Positions 1-12,100 of a stretch of DNA of 64,000 bases are shown here, one piece after another (within the stretch, counting starts at the first letter, position 1; every line of letters starts with the position of its first letter). The translations under genes and the position numbers were made by a program. The notes under the pieces were generated by a model. That model was not told where the DNA came from, ran no database searches, and was given only the letters and a program-made list of their open reading frames with translations. Origin of the DNA: Lactarius indigo (lineage: Eukaryota > Basidiomycota > Agaricomycetes > Russulales > Russulaceae); assembly GCA_025766275.1 (NCBI GenBank), contig JAFKAC010000087.1, forward strand, positions 62,001 to 126,000, read 5' to 3'.

Positions 1-226
1 CTTGGCTTACTTAACTTACAATAATTCTCTCGTATCATTGACTGAAGACCAGCTTTGTATTACGTACTGCCCCGGAATAAAAATCAACAAAAAAAAAAAA
101 AACAAAAAACAAAAAAATTAAGAACCTCATGAAAAGTAAGAATTAAGAAATGAATACATAAACACATTAAGCTAATCTAATGATAACAGAAGTGGAATTA
201 AATTCCATGCAACCAGTGTGCTTGTC
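1..226. other. Left edge, no gene recognised
   Basis: This stretch is AT-rich with an A-rich run (about 88-118). It may be upstream sequence of the decayed gene that follows. No promoter motif could be assigned. Confidence 0.4.
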
Positions 227-3200
227 TGTCCTGACTGTAATGAAACAGTCCAAGTTGGGTTTGGGGGAGAGAAGAATCTTGCTATCCACCGCATGTTGAA
301 GGGATGCCAGAATAGATGAAGGCTTGGACAAGGGAGCAAAAGTAGGGGCCCAAAAAGACTCCCTGAAAGGCCCCCCAAACCAACTGCACCAAATCATGAC
401 CTTCGCACATTCTTCAAGCCCCATGTACCATTGAACCCACCCACAGTAATTGCCCCACCACCAATCCACATAGACAAAATGAACTTCAGGGGCGAGTTCA
501 GGGGACTTAGTGACAACCTAGAAATACTGGACATGCACGCTTGCATGCACGACCAAGCATGTGAGGAAACGCCAGAGGAAATGCAAGAGGATGACCAAAA
601 GGACGACATACAAGAAGCCTTGGAAATGGGGGCACCCCTTGGAGCGCCTCTGCACATAGAGGCAAGCGTAGAGGCCAGAAAGTCCCAGGGCAAGTCTGCC
701 TGTCGAAAGGGGATTGAGTTACTGAACAAACTTGAGGCTGCCATGACACAGATCCCCAACAATGTACCGCTTGCAACCCCAGCACATCAACTCAGTATTT
801 TCTCAATTGATCCTTGCTCTTGTGTCGCCAGCCTGGAACAAGGTCTGGAGGTTGACCTTGAGGACGACTGGGTCATGTTGAACTCAATGCTGAAAACCGC
901 ATTCGGATGGGGGGGGGTCAGAGATGCGCGAAAACATGAGGGACATGTTGAACCGCAGTGAACATGGATTGGATGGTTTTATCCAATTCTTCAAATATTT
1001 TGTCTTGCAGCGTGGGCTCGAGGGTGCAATGATTGAGACGAAGGTCAATGGATTGTTACATGAGATAGATAATCAGTAAGTACAAATATGTGAAGCTATA
1101 TGAAGTGGGAGTTCACCATATATTAGATACACACCACCTAGTGTGCCCTTGAGTGTGCCCCAATCCACGCCTGCTCGAACCACCATTTGTGAAGCCATCA
1201 AAGAAGCTACCACATGCACTGCTACTGCAAGCAAGACTCAAGGTGTGTTCAAGCCCACACTCAAGTCCACACGAGTACAAGCCACTATGAGTGGGACAGT
1301 CAAATCACCGATAGTGCTTGATCATGCCATCCTTGAAGTAGAAGCTTGCTCCAGTGCTGGCTCAGACATTGCCAATTGTGCACTTGATACATGCACAGAA
1401 GGTAAAGAGCAAGCCACACAGAATATGTCGAGGGCTGGAGAGTATCTTGAAGTTTGCCTTGAAGGCAAGCTTGAAGGTTGCCACGAAGTCCATTGTGAAG
1501 GAATTCCTGTGCAGTTTCCTCACAGCAAAAACCACCATATCTCCTATCCCTTCAGTATACACAGTGAATGCAACATACCTTGGGACTATCGCTTGACAAA
1601 AGACAAGTTCTATGTACAAGTGAAGTTATGTCGCAAGCCCTCAATCAGCCAGGGAAGTGCTTGCAAGGAATGCCGAGCACTCACCTCCCTACCGCTTTAT
1701 GCCAGTATCATGGACCGAATTTGAAATGGGGTCCATGAGAATGCTCCACTCATCTACCATGGAGTTGGAGGTCTTCTTAAAGTTTCTTGTTGCAAAACAG
1801 AGCAAGGGCGGCAGCTACGATTGACAAAATTAAATGCAAGCTGGAAGCTGTTGGGGAAAGCTACTGCCCTAGACGACCACAAACAGTGGATAATAGCCAT
1901 TGCAAGTGGGTGAGTCAACCGAGTAGCATCTCTGGTACAAGTGGGATTGAAGAACAAAGCTGGGATCAAGACTTTGATCCAGCAGTATGAATGCGCAGCA
2001 GAGAAACTCTATCAACCAAAGGGTTACTTGAACGAGGATGTCATGCGTTCAATCATGATGCTCAGATTAGGTGGGGCACATGTTGTGGAGTTTGCCCATT
2101 GCTCTTTGTCCTTGCTGAGTCTCACCACAATCTGATGCAATACAGTTCTGCGACCCCTAATTGTCTCTCTGTCTGTGCCAACTGTTGCTGAGATCGAGGC
2201 AAATATCCATTCATGTCACTCTGGACTAGCTGGTATTGGCGACAATCTGGACACTGGTATGCTTGCTGGTACAAGCCCTGGCCTTGGTGTAGGCAGAGTT
2301 GTACATCAAGTGATAATGTTCAATGAGCTCACTATCGAACAGTGTGTTCACTGGGATGACTTTAGCAACAAGTTTCTGGGAATATGTCGTGAGCACAGCG
2401 ACGAGATTCCCCTTGAGTTTACTTCTGAAAGAGAGCTCAATATCCTCTGCGATGCGATTGATGATAATAGGGTCCATCTTGCAAGTGAGGCTACAGTCAC
2501 AGGAATTGGCGCACTCTCCAAAGATCCCCATGAATACGCAGTTTGGCCAGTCATGTTCTCAGGCACTTGCAAGAGAGAGACAGGCCTGCACCATTCATGC
2601 ATCATACAGACAGTTATCAATGGAGCTAACAAAACAAATGTGTGAAAGAACTGCACTTATTGCACGATCTGTGTTGTGTCTGATGGCGAAGCAAAATGTG
2701 GAGATGCGCTTGTGATACTGACAATGAGTTCTCAGCTGTCTGCAAACTCACCCATCTATGGGCAACTCTCCTCACTGAAGTTCATGAATAATCTAGTCAG
2801 TCTAGATGACCTCACAGCCGACAAAGACTTCAAACATGTATTCAAGTGCCAAAGGAACCTCCTCATGTGCCAGAAGGGCACCTTAGTTCAAGGTTTTTGC
2901 ATCACTCCTGCCATTCTTCGAGCACACCTTGAGTTGTGTGGTGTTCCCTCGCATCGACTCTGGTCTCTCCTTAATCCCAATGATAAGCAAGACATTGTCC
3001 TCGCGTACTCTCTCCTGAAAGAAATATGGTCACTTCCTCCACTGCCTGCCAGCTCTAGCCTGTCCTTTTCTCATGCATGGGAGGCTCTTAATGTATATGG
3101 ACAGTTTGCGCATCACCTTATGATGCCATATGTCTGCATCAACCTTGATCTTGATGAGCAACTTATTCACTTGAGCACTGTGGCACATATGGTGTTCTTC

Positions 3201-4061
3201 CTCTACAGGGACTGTTCTGCCCACACACAGTTTATGCTGACACAATCTTATGTGGATATCATGATAATGATCAAAAATGTGTTCTACTGTGTTGCCAAAG
3301 CCAAAGTCAACAATCCTCACAGCAACTTCTACCTGATTCTGCTGGGGACTGATTGCTTGGAAACCTTCTTTGGTCTAATTCGGACTGCTGTTGGCACAGA
3401 CACAAACATTGACATCCTACAACTTGGCAGCCAGGTATCGGGTCTGACTGAGGTTGCTCTTATCCTCATGGAGCACCCTGAGTGGGACCCTGGTACTTGT
3501 CATCTCACCTTGCCTTGTATCACTAAAGACGCTCAGGCTGGGGAAATCACCTCAAAGTTCGATCACATTAGCCCAAAGGACTGGCGTGGAAATGCCACCA
3601 TTACAAGAGTCAATCTTCATTCTTGTTGGCTCTTGGGATGGCAGCAGGCAATTACATGTATCCCTGAAGCTGGATGCACGTTCAAGCAACTCTTGGCTGA
3701 GGGTGCTCCTAATATTGATATGCTATCCCCGCTTGGTACACTACTTGTAAACCAATGCAACCAAGAACATGATGGCAAAGATAATGGCGATGGCGGTGCT
3801 TCTGAGTCCAGTCCTGAGGGACCCCTGGACCCAAGCCTGGACAACGTCCCCAAGAATGTCCCTGGGCCTCCTGGTGGCATGCAAGGCATGCCGGTGAATA
3901 ATGCCCAAATTCCCCTCTCTTATACACATGATGGAGACCTGGAAGATGCCATTGCCAAAGAAATGCCAAGGAATAACATTGATTCCGCAATCACTGTGCA
4001 GGGCCAGAAAACCTTGAAGGCAAAAGCTCTCCGCCATCGAATGGCCTATCGCAGCACTTGA
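227..4061 (+). pseudogene. Decayed multi-exon gene of a mushroom-expanded zinc-finger family
   Basis: Function is not established. It opens with a short Cys-rich finger-like segment (CPDC...GGEKNLAIHR...GC, 227-318), then a Pro-rich linker (RTFFKPH, about 400). A long conserved body follows, best preserved at 2676-4061 (461 codons), with motifs SDGEAKCGDALV, ADKDFKHVFK, IMIMIKNVFYCVAKAKV and GTDCLETFFGLIR. Introns are visible at about 1077-1140 and 1909-1940. Breaks include a stop at 319-321 after the finger, a frame change at the G-run near 909-918, another near 1722, and one between the 2175-2645 and 2676-4061 frames. Motif order resembles a protein family seen many times per genome in Agaricomycetes (recalled, not searched). 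The LETFFGLIR motif is reminiscent of the C-terminal part of P-element/THAP9-type transposases, so a transposon origin is possible but unproven. Confidence 0.6.
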
Positions 4062-4249
4062 TCATCAACAAACCGGCTAAGACATGTACAAAATGTACCG
4101 TGCTTTGGTCCAACCTCTTCTACTGCTGAGCTGGACCCCTGGTCTAGTTCATTTATGTTGTGTGGTGATGCTGAAGCTTTGGGGCCTATCCTTTGCATCG
4201 GCAATCCAGTTGCTATACTTGCCCAGTGTGATAAGCTCATTGTCCACAT

Positions 4250-5215
4250 AATGGTGCCAGTTAGTGACAATGTGTATGTAAAAGCCCATGTGCATATAGA
4301 CCTTACAGCTTGTTGAAACCCATGTGGGCCCAGCAAGCAACTGTGGGCATATATCATGAGTGGGCCCATGGATAGAACTGCCAAGATGAATGAATGGGCC
4401 AATTGTAGTAGCTGGGAAATTTTGTTGATAGTATACAGTGGGCCCATGGTCACACTCATGGAGAGTTGCCAAACACATTGAGTGGGCCCACAATCAAGGC
4501 ATATTATAAATTGACCTATTACATTGGTAAAACCACATGGGCCCATCAAGTGAGAGTGGGCATATGTCATGAGTGGGCCCATGGATAAAACTGCCAAAAT
4601 AAATGGATGGGCCAATTGGCACAGCTAGGAAGAGCTGTCAATAGTTTAGAATGGGCCCGTTGTTGAGCCCACAGAGAGCTGCCGAACAACTTGAGTGGGC
4701 CCATGATCTAGACATAGTGTAAATGGACCTATTACATCGATCAACCCTTGTGGGCCCATCAAGTAGCAGTGGGCATATATCATGAGTGGGCCCATGGATA
4801 GAACTGCTGGCATAAAAGGATGGGCCATGGACACTGATTGGAAAAACTGCCAAGATAAACGAATGGGCCAATTGGCACAGCTTAGAAGAGTTGTCAATAA
4901 TTTAGAGTGGGCCTGGGTTGAACTCATTGAAAGCTGCCAAACACATTGAGCAGACCCACAATCTAGTAATAGTGTAAATAGACCAATTACATAGGTAAAA
5001 CCCACGTGGGCCCATCGAGTAACAGCTGGCATATATCATTAGTGGGCCCATTGATAGAGCTACCGAATAGCTCAGATTGGCCATGGACACTGATTGGCAA
5101 AACTGCCAAGATAAATGGATGGGCCAATGGCCATAGTCACGAATTGCTGTTGATGGTTTGCAGTTGGCCCAGAATTGAATCACAGAGAGCTACCAACCAT
5201 CCTCACTGGGACTAC
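4250..5215. repeat. 213-bp tandem repeat (satellite), 4 or more diverged copies
   Basis: The anchor TGGGCCCATGGATA recurs at 4361, 4574 and 4787 (exact 213-bp spacing), and a variant lies at 5043 (256 bp on). Each unit also holds TGGGCCAATTG and ACATTGAGTGGGCCCA-like blocks, so TGGGCCCA occurs about three times per unit. The longer last spacing reflects an extra partial block (ATGGGCCATGGACACTGATT), seen at about 4821 and again near 5079. Open minus-strand frames across it are a by-product of the periodicity. No coding role is supported. Confidence 0.85.
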
Positions 5216-5466
5216 TTAAGCCCTACAATGTTCCTGCAAATAATACCGATGGTCCCAAATGGCCTCTACATCACCCTCATAGCACCTTTACTGAGTATCT
5301 TACATTGTGCTGGTGTCCTTTTTGGAGATGCTGACTTTGGCATCTGAGTTGCCCATTATCCTCTATCATATCAACCAGCAATCTCTTCTGGGTGTGCTTA
5401 AATTGCATCTAAATCAAGGCTGCTATATGTGTACTATTTAAGCATTCAACACCACTATATAATGTT
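5216..5466. other. Spacer, no gene recognised
   Basis: This lies between the satellite and the 3' end of the minus-strand host gene. It probably holds that gene's 3' UTR. Nothing else is visible. Confidence 0.4.
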
Positions 5467-6005
5467 CTATGCCTCAATATTGTCCAGCTCATCCACCATA
5501 GCATCTACAACCTCACTCAAAGCAATCTCCCTCTCATAAATCCACCAAGCTTGGACATAGATCCACCAAAGTCTTACAGCTTCAGCATGTAAGATCGACA
5601 CCCAAGTTCCAAGGTCGTACTCTTCTTGCTAGAAAGAAATGATGGTCAGTTTTCACTATGCTAGGTTGACAATGTGGTGCACCAGCTCTGAAGGTGCTTC
5701 CTCCTGACTGACCTCACCTTCCTTTATCTCAGAGTTGCTGGGAGATGGGGCACAATCACCCCAATTCCAAGCTGTGCATGCAGAGTTAGAGACATATATA
5801 ATCAGCAGAAATGAGACTTACTGCAAGCTGTCGAATGGCTGCTGAAGGTCTCTCTGGCCTTGGTAGGTAGAGAGACACCTGCCCCAGATCTTTCCTCCTG
5901 TGTTGCCACTGGGTCAATGCTGGGTTGTTGAGTCCCTAGAACCAGTGGGGCTTCCATCCTTGATGCAGGGTCAGTCCCCTGATCTTGGATGTTAGGTGAG
6001 GTCAG
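5467..6005 (-). pseudogene. Host gene 1, 3' part, cut off by element E1
   Basis: Minus-strand coding sequence whose 5' part lies beyond E1 at 14454-14914. Removing E1 and one 5-bp target copy joins the two parts in frame across the insertion point. A 50-bp GT-AG intron lies at 5772-5821, and the last exon is 5467-5628 (54 codons, TAG stop at 5469-5467). The last exon is rich in Trp and acidic residues (WWIYVQAWWIYERE). The donor of the final intron is uncertain; an in-frame choice is just after the SEL codons near 5685. No known domain was recognised. It is disrupted by an 8.4-kb insertion and presumably non-functional. Confidence 0.55.
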
Positions 6006-6541
6006 TGTCACGATTCGAGCTGAAGACGGGTTGATACGACTGAGGACCCTTACTGTACCGGTTGCAACTACGGCGGTAAGGTATATTAGTTGCAGACTTA
6101 CACACGATAGCGCGGTGATATGATAGTGCGATAGGAGATACGGTACAGATTGCTGACTGAGAACGGACACCACCGATACTAGTACTAGTAGTACTAGGGT
6201 TTGAGATACTTACGCGACACGTCGGACGCTACTTACTGTGACTCACAGCGGTGCTTCTAAGCCCGCTTGTTTGTGTATTTAAGATGTGTTGTGAAGACCA
6301 AGATACGCCATCTTGGTCTTCTTGAATCGTCACTTGTTTCTCTCTCTCTCTCTCTCTCTGTTTGCCTATCACTTCGCATTCGACTTTGCATTATCAGCAA
6401 CAAGGACTTGTCGGTGTGCCTCTGAGCATTCACTAAGACAAGGGCACGGACCTTCGTGTCGTCGTGTCAGGATCGGGAATATTTGCTAAGTAGTTACCGC
6501 CATCGAAGCTCAAGTCGAGCTAACATCGTGACGACGTTACA
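6006..6541 (+). repeat. E1 5' LTR (536 bp)
   Basis: It begins TGTCACG and ends GTTACA. It contains a (TC)10 tract near 6338-6359, a TATA-like box (6276-6283) and a 12-bp stem/5-nt loop dyad GAAGACCAAGAT/ATCTTGGTCTTC at 6293-6321. It is the same length as the 3' copy, with 12 differences, all CpG versus TpG or CpA. Confidence 0.95.
6276..6283 (+). promoter_or_regulatory. E1 LTR TATA box (TATTTAAG)
   Basis: TATTTAAG starts 34 bp upstream of ATCTTGGTCTT (6310-6320). That 11-mer is the predicted RNA 5' end, because it pairs exactly with the primer-binding site. The same spacing (34-35 bp) is seen in the E2 and E3 LTRs. Confidence 0.65.
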
Positions 6542-6543
6542 TT

Positions 6544-6554
6544 AAGACCAAGAT
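6544..6554 (+). promoter_or_regulatory. E1 self-priming primer-binding site (11 nt)
   Basis: AAGACCAAGAT begins 2 nt after the 5' LTR and is the exact reverse complement of ATCTTGGTCTT at 6310-6320 in the LTR. No tRNA-type TGG primer site is seen. Exact 11-nt complementarity to the transcript start is the known arrangement of Tf1/sushi elements, which prime reverse transcription with their own RNA 5' end. Confidence 0.75.
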
Positions 6555-7990
6555 CCCACCATGGCTGTAACAACCAGAGACCAGTGGACGACCTTCCGTC
6601 CCTATTCGCTCCCAAGAAGAGGAGAACGTAATGTCCCTACGTGCTTTTTACAAGCTGCCAATTGGAGGGAAAGACAGGAAGAAACCAGATATTTTGTTGA
6701 GTTTAACGGACCTACCAGGTTCCGCCCAGTTGAGTTTAACTTCGACCACTTGTGTTGGACGGAAGTTACGTGGAACCCTATAGACTCCCAGTGGGACGTA
6801 GTACGACCAGCAGGACCCAGATATCACTGCAACATAGACGCACGAGAGCTCAACAGCCGGGCAGATTGGGGACCTATTGACGGACAACTGCAAGAACACT
6901 CTACCGGAGAAGTGATATCCGACGCAGAAGAACAAAGTCAGGAAGGCAGCGAAGGACGAGAACCAAACCAAACAGAAACTAGTGGAGGGGCGATACAAGA
7001 TCTCCTCATTGAACAAGCTGAGTCCGCACACATCACAGAACCCGAGCCAATTCACATCCGATCACCAGCCATCATGGCCACCCTGACGCAAGCCATGGAA
7101 GTGGAAGAAGTCGCGATCGAAGAAGCACGCGCAATACGAAACGAGGCGAGAGAAATCCTCATGCCTATCAACCCAGAAACAGGAGTACGAATGACTGCAG
7201 ACGATGCAGCCATCTTTCAAGCTATAGGATCCGACAGAGGGGACCCCCCATCCGGACGGCGACCCGCACTAGAACTCCCACCAGGGATAGGCAGGCCGAG
7301 TGGAGACCCGCCGCCACCACCAGGGGGAGGCGTCCCGTTTGACATATGAAGAACCGAACCACCAAGAGGACCACCCATTGGACCGCCAGGCGGCGGGGGA
7401 GGCGGTGGTGGAGGAGGAGGTGGCGAAGGCACCGGAGGAGGAGGACACCATAGTGAAAAATTAACTGGTGAGCCCCCTTCCATTTTTGATGGAGACAGAC
7501 TCAAAGTAGACCAGTTCCTGACGCAGTGGCACGTCTACTGGGGGATGAATTTGGACGCCCCCATCATGCGCAACGACTACAGAAGATGCCTTCTGTTTCT
7601 TTCTTACATCAAGGGCGGGGCAGTCAGCGAATGGGTCCTGTCCTTCCTGAACTGGCTCAACAGACAAATACAACAAGGAATTAATCCCTACACTCGCGAC
7701 CTATGGAACGCCGTAGCCGATGGTTTCAGCCAGAGGTTCGAGAACACGTTGGAACGTGAACAGGCACAAGCAATACTACGGAAAGGGTTCAGAATGACGG
7801 GAGAAGACATTGACAAGTACGTCAATGATTTTGAACAGCTAGCGTGGAAGGCTCATTACCACCTCAACAAACTGCAAACGATCGACCTCTTCACATCGGG
7901 TCTGCCGAAGGAACTATTTAAAAACGCGTTCCAGTTCGACAACCCAATCACGTTCGACGATTGGAAAAGGGCCATGCTTAAGCGGCAGAA

Positions 7991-8568
7991 TGTAACGCCA
8001 CTACAGGGGCGTTGGGTACGACCTGTACCAAGTCAGTCAAGGAAACGGTAGTCCAAGCTCTGAGGCTCGACTTCAGATGTGATGATGCACAAGAGTCACA
8101 AGGGCGTATACCACTTGGACTGTAGAGGATGGCTAAGACGCGAAGGCCTAGCAAAGGTCGAGGATCGAGAGACTCTGCGTCGAGTGTAGTTATTACACAG
8201 GAAGTCTAGTCTACCGTACAAGCTAGGTAGTGCTAGGCTTAAATACCCGTCGTATCGTACTGGAAAGAAAAGGGAGTAACGCAGTTCCCTATTGGAGAAC
8301 AAAGGTAAGTCATACTGGGAACAAAAGGATGTCCGGATCAAGGACAAGGGGGAATCACGCGGGCTCACGCATGGTTAGGAAGTGAACGGAAACTAGCACA
8401 TGTCGAGCTTTATCGAAAGATAGCGACGATAAGCAAAGCGCATGATAGGAACCGGGTAAACGTATCGTCCACGTAGTCATACAGGGCTCGTAACGTGGGG
8501 AAGGGATGGAGTGGAAAAAAAGGAAAGATCGAGTCTGAAGAACAAAGTGGGAATGAAAATTCGTAACA
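7991..8568 (-). repeat. Solo LTR S1 (578 bp) nested in E1 gag
   Basis: It starts TGTAACG and ends CGTAACA, flanked by a perfect CAGAA duplication (7986-7990, 8569-8573). The interrupted gag frame resumes precisely after it. A TATTTAAG box on the minus strand (8245 to 8238) suggests minus orientation. It is not clearly related to the other LTRs in the window. No internal element remains, so it is the product of LTR-LTR recombination. Confidence 0.9.
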
Positions 8569-9176
8569 CAGAAGAACTATATTCATCTCAAGGCAAGACT
8601 TAATGAGTACAAGAACACCCCGACACAGTCAAAGAAGCAGAGCGGTAACGCAGGGTGGACGCTCCCACAAAACCTACCTCAAAACAACCCATGGGCTATG
8701 GACACATCGGCGGACCGCGCCAAGGTAAGACTCGCAGGGTCGGAAGATATCGACTTCAATAAACTACCCCATACTTGGTCCCCGCCTCCGTTCCCGCCAA
8801 GAGGAGGACCCAGAGCTAGAGGATGCGGCAGAGGAGGGTCGCGACGGGACCTAAGGAACGTCCTCTGTTATAACTGTAACGCTCCAGGACACCTCTCACG
8901 AAACTGCCCATACCTGCGACAGCAATGACAGTGGCAGAACGCCCCATCTAGCAGTAGAATGACGGAGACCACCTGGCCCCCAGGACCGGTGTCGCAATAT
9001 GAGCCGTCGCTGCCCGGCTATGCAACGCCGTCAGTTAGCACAACACCTGCACCACAAATTAGCGCAGCCACAACCATCAAAACTGCAGGAGAACAGGCAA
9101 AGGAGTGGCTCACCCAGGTAGCCAACAGCACAGATGAGGTGAAAGACCTCATACTTCAAGATTTGTGGGGAAAAGA

Positions 9177-9183
9177 GGGTTTT
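9177..9183 (+). promoter_or_regulatory. Predicted -1 ribosomal frameshift site, E1 gag/pol
   Basis: G GGT TTT matches the X XXY YYZ slippery pattern in the gag frame, 9 nt before the gag TGA. Pol continues in the -1 frame (RGFSGRLNPS). The same heptamer and its surroundings are present in E3 (63293-63299). Confidence 0.6.
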
Positions 9184-12100
9184 CAGGACGCCTGAACCCG
9201 TCAGTCTGGGTGAGGGCTTTACAATGTAATTCTGTAATTGTGACAACACACTACCGATCGCTGCAAATTCCAGTAACTGTCCAAACGAATTACCAAACGA
9301 CTGAAACACACGCATTGGTCGACTCTGGAGCGACCGACAATTTCGTCCGACCAAGCATGGCAGCACGGGCCGGCATCCCGGTGCAGCCCCTAGAAACGCC
9401 TCGTAAAATATGGAACATAGACAATACGGAAAACAAAGCTGGGTTAATCACTCATTACGTTAACCTAGAAGTGAAAACACGAGGACAGATAAAGAAGATG
9501 ACCTTTCTGGTCACCGACCTTGGCAGTGAAGACATGGTGCTCGGCTACCCGTGGTTAAGCACCTTTGAACCCACCATCAGTTGGGCTACGGCAACTATGC
9601 ACCCCGACATGCAACCAGTAGTATTGACTACTACTGAATGCCTGCTTTCAGCAAGCACTGTTCGAGCCCTGATCACAGCTGAAAAAGAAGACATCGTACA
9701 AGAATTAGACGAAGAAACGTTCGCAAGGGCCACCACCTCGACGAAATTGGCCATACAAGCGAAACAGCAGCAAACCGCAGCCACCCTTCCCGCGGAGTAT
9801 GCTATGTTCAGTACGCTCTTCAACGAGCAAGCCTCGCACCGCTTTCCCCCGGCCAGACCGTGGGACCACGCGATAGACTTCAAACCATCCACGCCAGCCG
9901 CGATAGACTGCAAGGTGTACCCTATGACACAAAAAGAAGAAAGTGAACTCAAGGAGTTCCTTGACGAGAAGCTGCGACAGGGGTATTTACGCCCCTCCAT
10001 CTCCCCGTACGCATCCTCCTTTTTCTTTATTAAAAAGAAGGACGGAAAGCTGCGACCCGTTCAGGACTACCGGGTCATCAACTCTCACACCATCCGCAAC
10101 CAGTACCCACTGCCGCTTATTCAAGACCTCATTCTCGACCTCAGTAACGCCCACATCTACATGAAACTGGACATCCAATGGGGCTATAACAACATCCGAA
10201 TCCGCGATGGCAATCAAGACCAAATTCGGTCTCTTCAAACCCATGGTAATGTTCTTCGGTCTCACCAACTCCCCCGCGACTTTCCAAGCCATGATGAACC
10301 ACATCTATCGCGATACGATCGCAAAGCACGAATGCCTGGGCACCACAATACGTGTTTATATGGACGACATTGGGATCGCCACTCACTTTGATCACGATCT
10401 AGCGGCCCACGTCGCTGCGGTGCGCGACGTCCTGCATGTCGCGCAAGAACACAACCTCTATTTCAAGCTTGAAAAGTGCCTGTTCCATCAGCCGCGTATG
10501 GATTACCTGGGGGTAATCCTTGAAAGGGGGGTGACCCGAATGGACCCTGTAAAAGTCCAAGGCATTCGAGACTGGCCAACGCCAACGAAGGTCAAAGACG
10601 TCTGATCTTTTCTCGGATTCTGCAACTTTTACAGACTTTTCATCCACAGCTTCACAACTCACACTAAACCACTCACGAAGTTGACATGAAAAGACGAGGA
10701 ATGGAGATGGACAGAAGACGAGGACAAGGCATTCAATACGCTCAAACGCCTTGTAACCGAAGAGCCGGTGCTGGCACACCCCGTCCTTCAGGATCCGTTT
10801 GAACTGGAGGTGGACACCTCGGGCTATGCGGTGGGAGCCGTACTACTACAAAAGAAATCTGACGGAAAACGACACCCCATAGGCTACTACTCAGCAACGC
10901 TCTCAGAAGTGGAGCGAAACTACGACATCTACGATCTAGAACTACTCGCAATAGTCAAGGCCCTGAGAAACTGGAGGCCGCTGCTGGCAGGAGCCCCACA
11001 CAAAATCAAAATTTACTCAGACTACCTAAACCTACAATATTGGAAGTCACCGCAGAAGATTAGTAGACGAATTGCCAGGGAAGTACTTGAACTCTCTGAG
11101 TACAACTTTGAGATTCATCACATCAAAGGAAAAAACAATGGAAGGGCCGACGCACTATCGCGACGACCTGATTACGATCAAGGAGTAGAGGACAACAGCG
11201 AGGTGGTAGTGCTGCCACCTGAGGTCTTTGTCCGAACCCTTAATACGGCAAGAACGTTGACCCTCAACCCGAACATGCTACAACTGCGATACCAGCAAGA
11301 CGAGCAAGTGATCAAAGTGTGGGTAGACCCCCACTGACTAAAGAAAATACAAGGAGAGTGGTATAAGGACGACAGGTTCGTAATAACGGGGCTGGCGTTG
11401 ACACATCGTGTGCTAATTCACAACCACCACGACTTACCTATACACGGCCATCTGGGAATCACGAGGACGCAACGAATCTTGGAAAGACATTACTGGTGGC
11501 CATGGCTACGAAGAGACGTCTACGAGTACGTTCAAGGGTGTGCCGAATGCCAGCGAAACAAAGTCAACACGCGCCCCATACGTGCGGCCCTACACCCCAT
11601 CACACCTGTCCTCAATGCGCTCCCTTTTCAAACGGTGGCAGTAGACTTCATCACCAAACTGCCAGTGTCAGAAGGGTATGACAGCATCCTCACCGTCACC
11701 GACCACGACTGCAGTAAGGCATCGGTGTTCATACCTTGTCGAGAAGAGATAACCGCAGAAGAAACCGCCGCATTGTACGTCAGTCATGTCTTCAAACAAT
11801 TCGGGTTACCGCGTAAAATCATCAGCGACCGCGACCCACGGTTCACATCCAAGTTCACAAGAGAGGCATGCCGAATTCTAGGGGTCCAGCAAAACATATC
11901 CACAGCGTACCACCCATGCACCGACGGACAGTTGGAAAGGACCAATCAATGGCTGGAACAGTACCTGCGTTTCTGGGTAAACGAGCGTCAAGATAACTGG
12001 ACCACGTATCTGCCAATCGCCGAATTCGCGCACAACAACTGGCCCCACGAACACACGAAACAGTCGCCATTTCAGCTTTTGATGGGATATGACCCACGAG

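Larger units (their letters stand above)
6561..9195 (+). pseudogene. gag: E1 gag (capsid/nucleocapsid), broken
   Basis: It encodes the structural Gag protein. The ATG is at 6561, 20 bp after the LTR. There is an in-frame TGA at 7347-7349, then a Gly-rich run, a retrotransposon-gag domain (about 7460-7985), and a CCHC zinc knuckle (CYNC...GH...NC, 8866-8907) for nucleic-acid binding. A second TGA lies at 8926-8928, and the frame ends at TGA 9193-9195 (EGFQDA). A solo LTR at 7991-8568 splits the gene. Dropping it with one CAGAA copy restores the reading frame exactly, into residues matching the E3 gag (Y(I/L)HLKA). TGA stops at likely CGA codons fit CpG decay. Pol follows in the -1 frame. Confidence 0.85.

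Noticed and set aside
4046..5183. Overlapping minus-strand ORFs with repeated HSFILAVLSMGP-like peptides
   Set aside because: They follow the 213-bp satellite and shift frame between units; not a protein gene.
6338..6359. (TC)10 microsatellite in the E1 LTR
   Set aside because: Identical in both LTRs; a normal part of the leader, not a separate feature.
7217..7504. Minus-strand Pro/Gly-rich ORF in E1
   Set aside because: It is the complement of the Gly-rich linker of gag and has no independent support.
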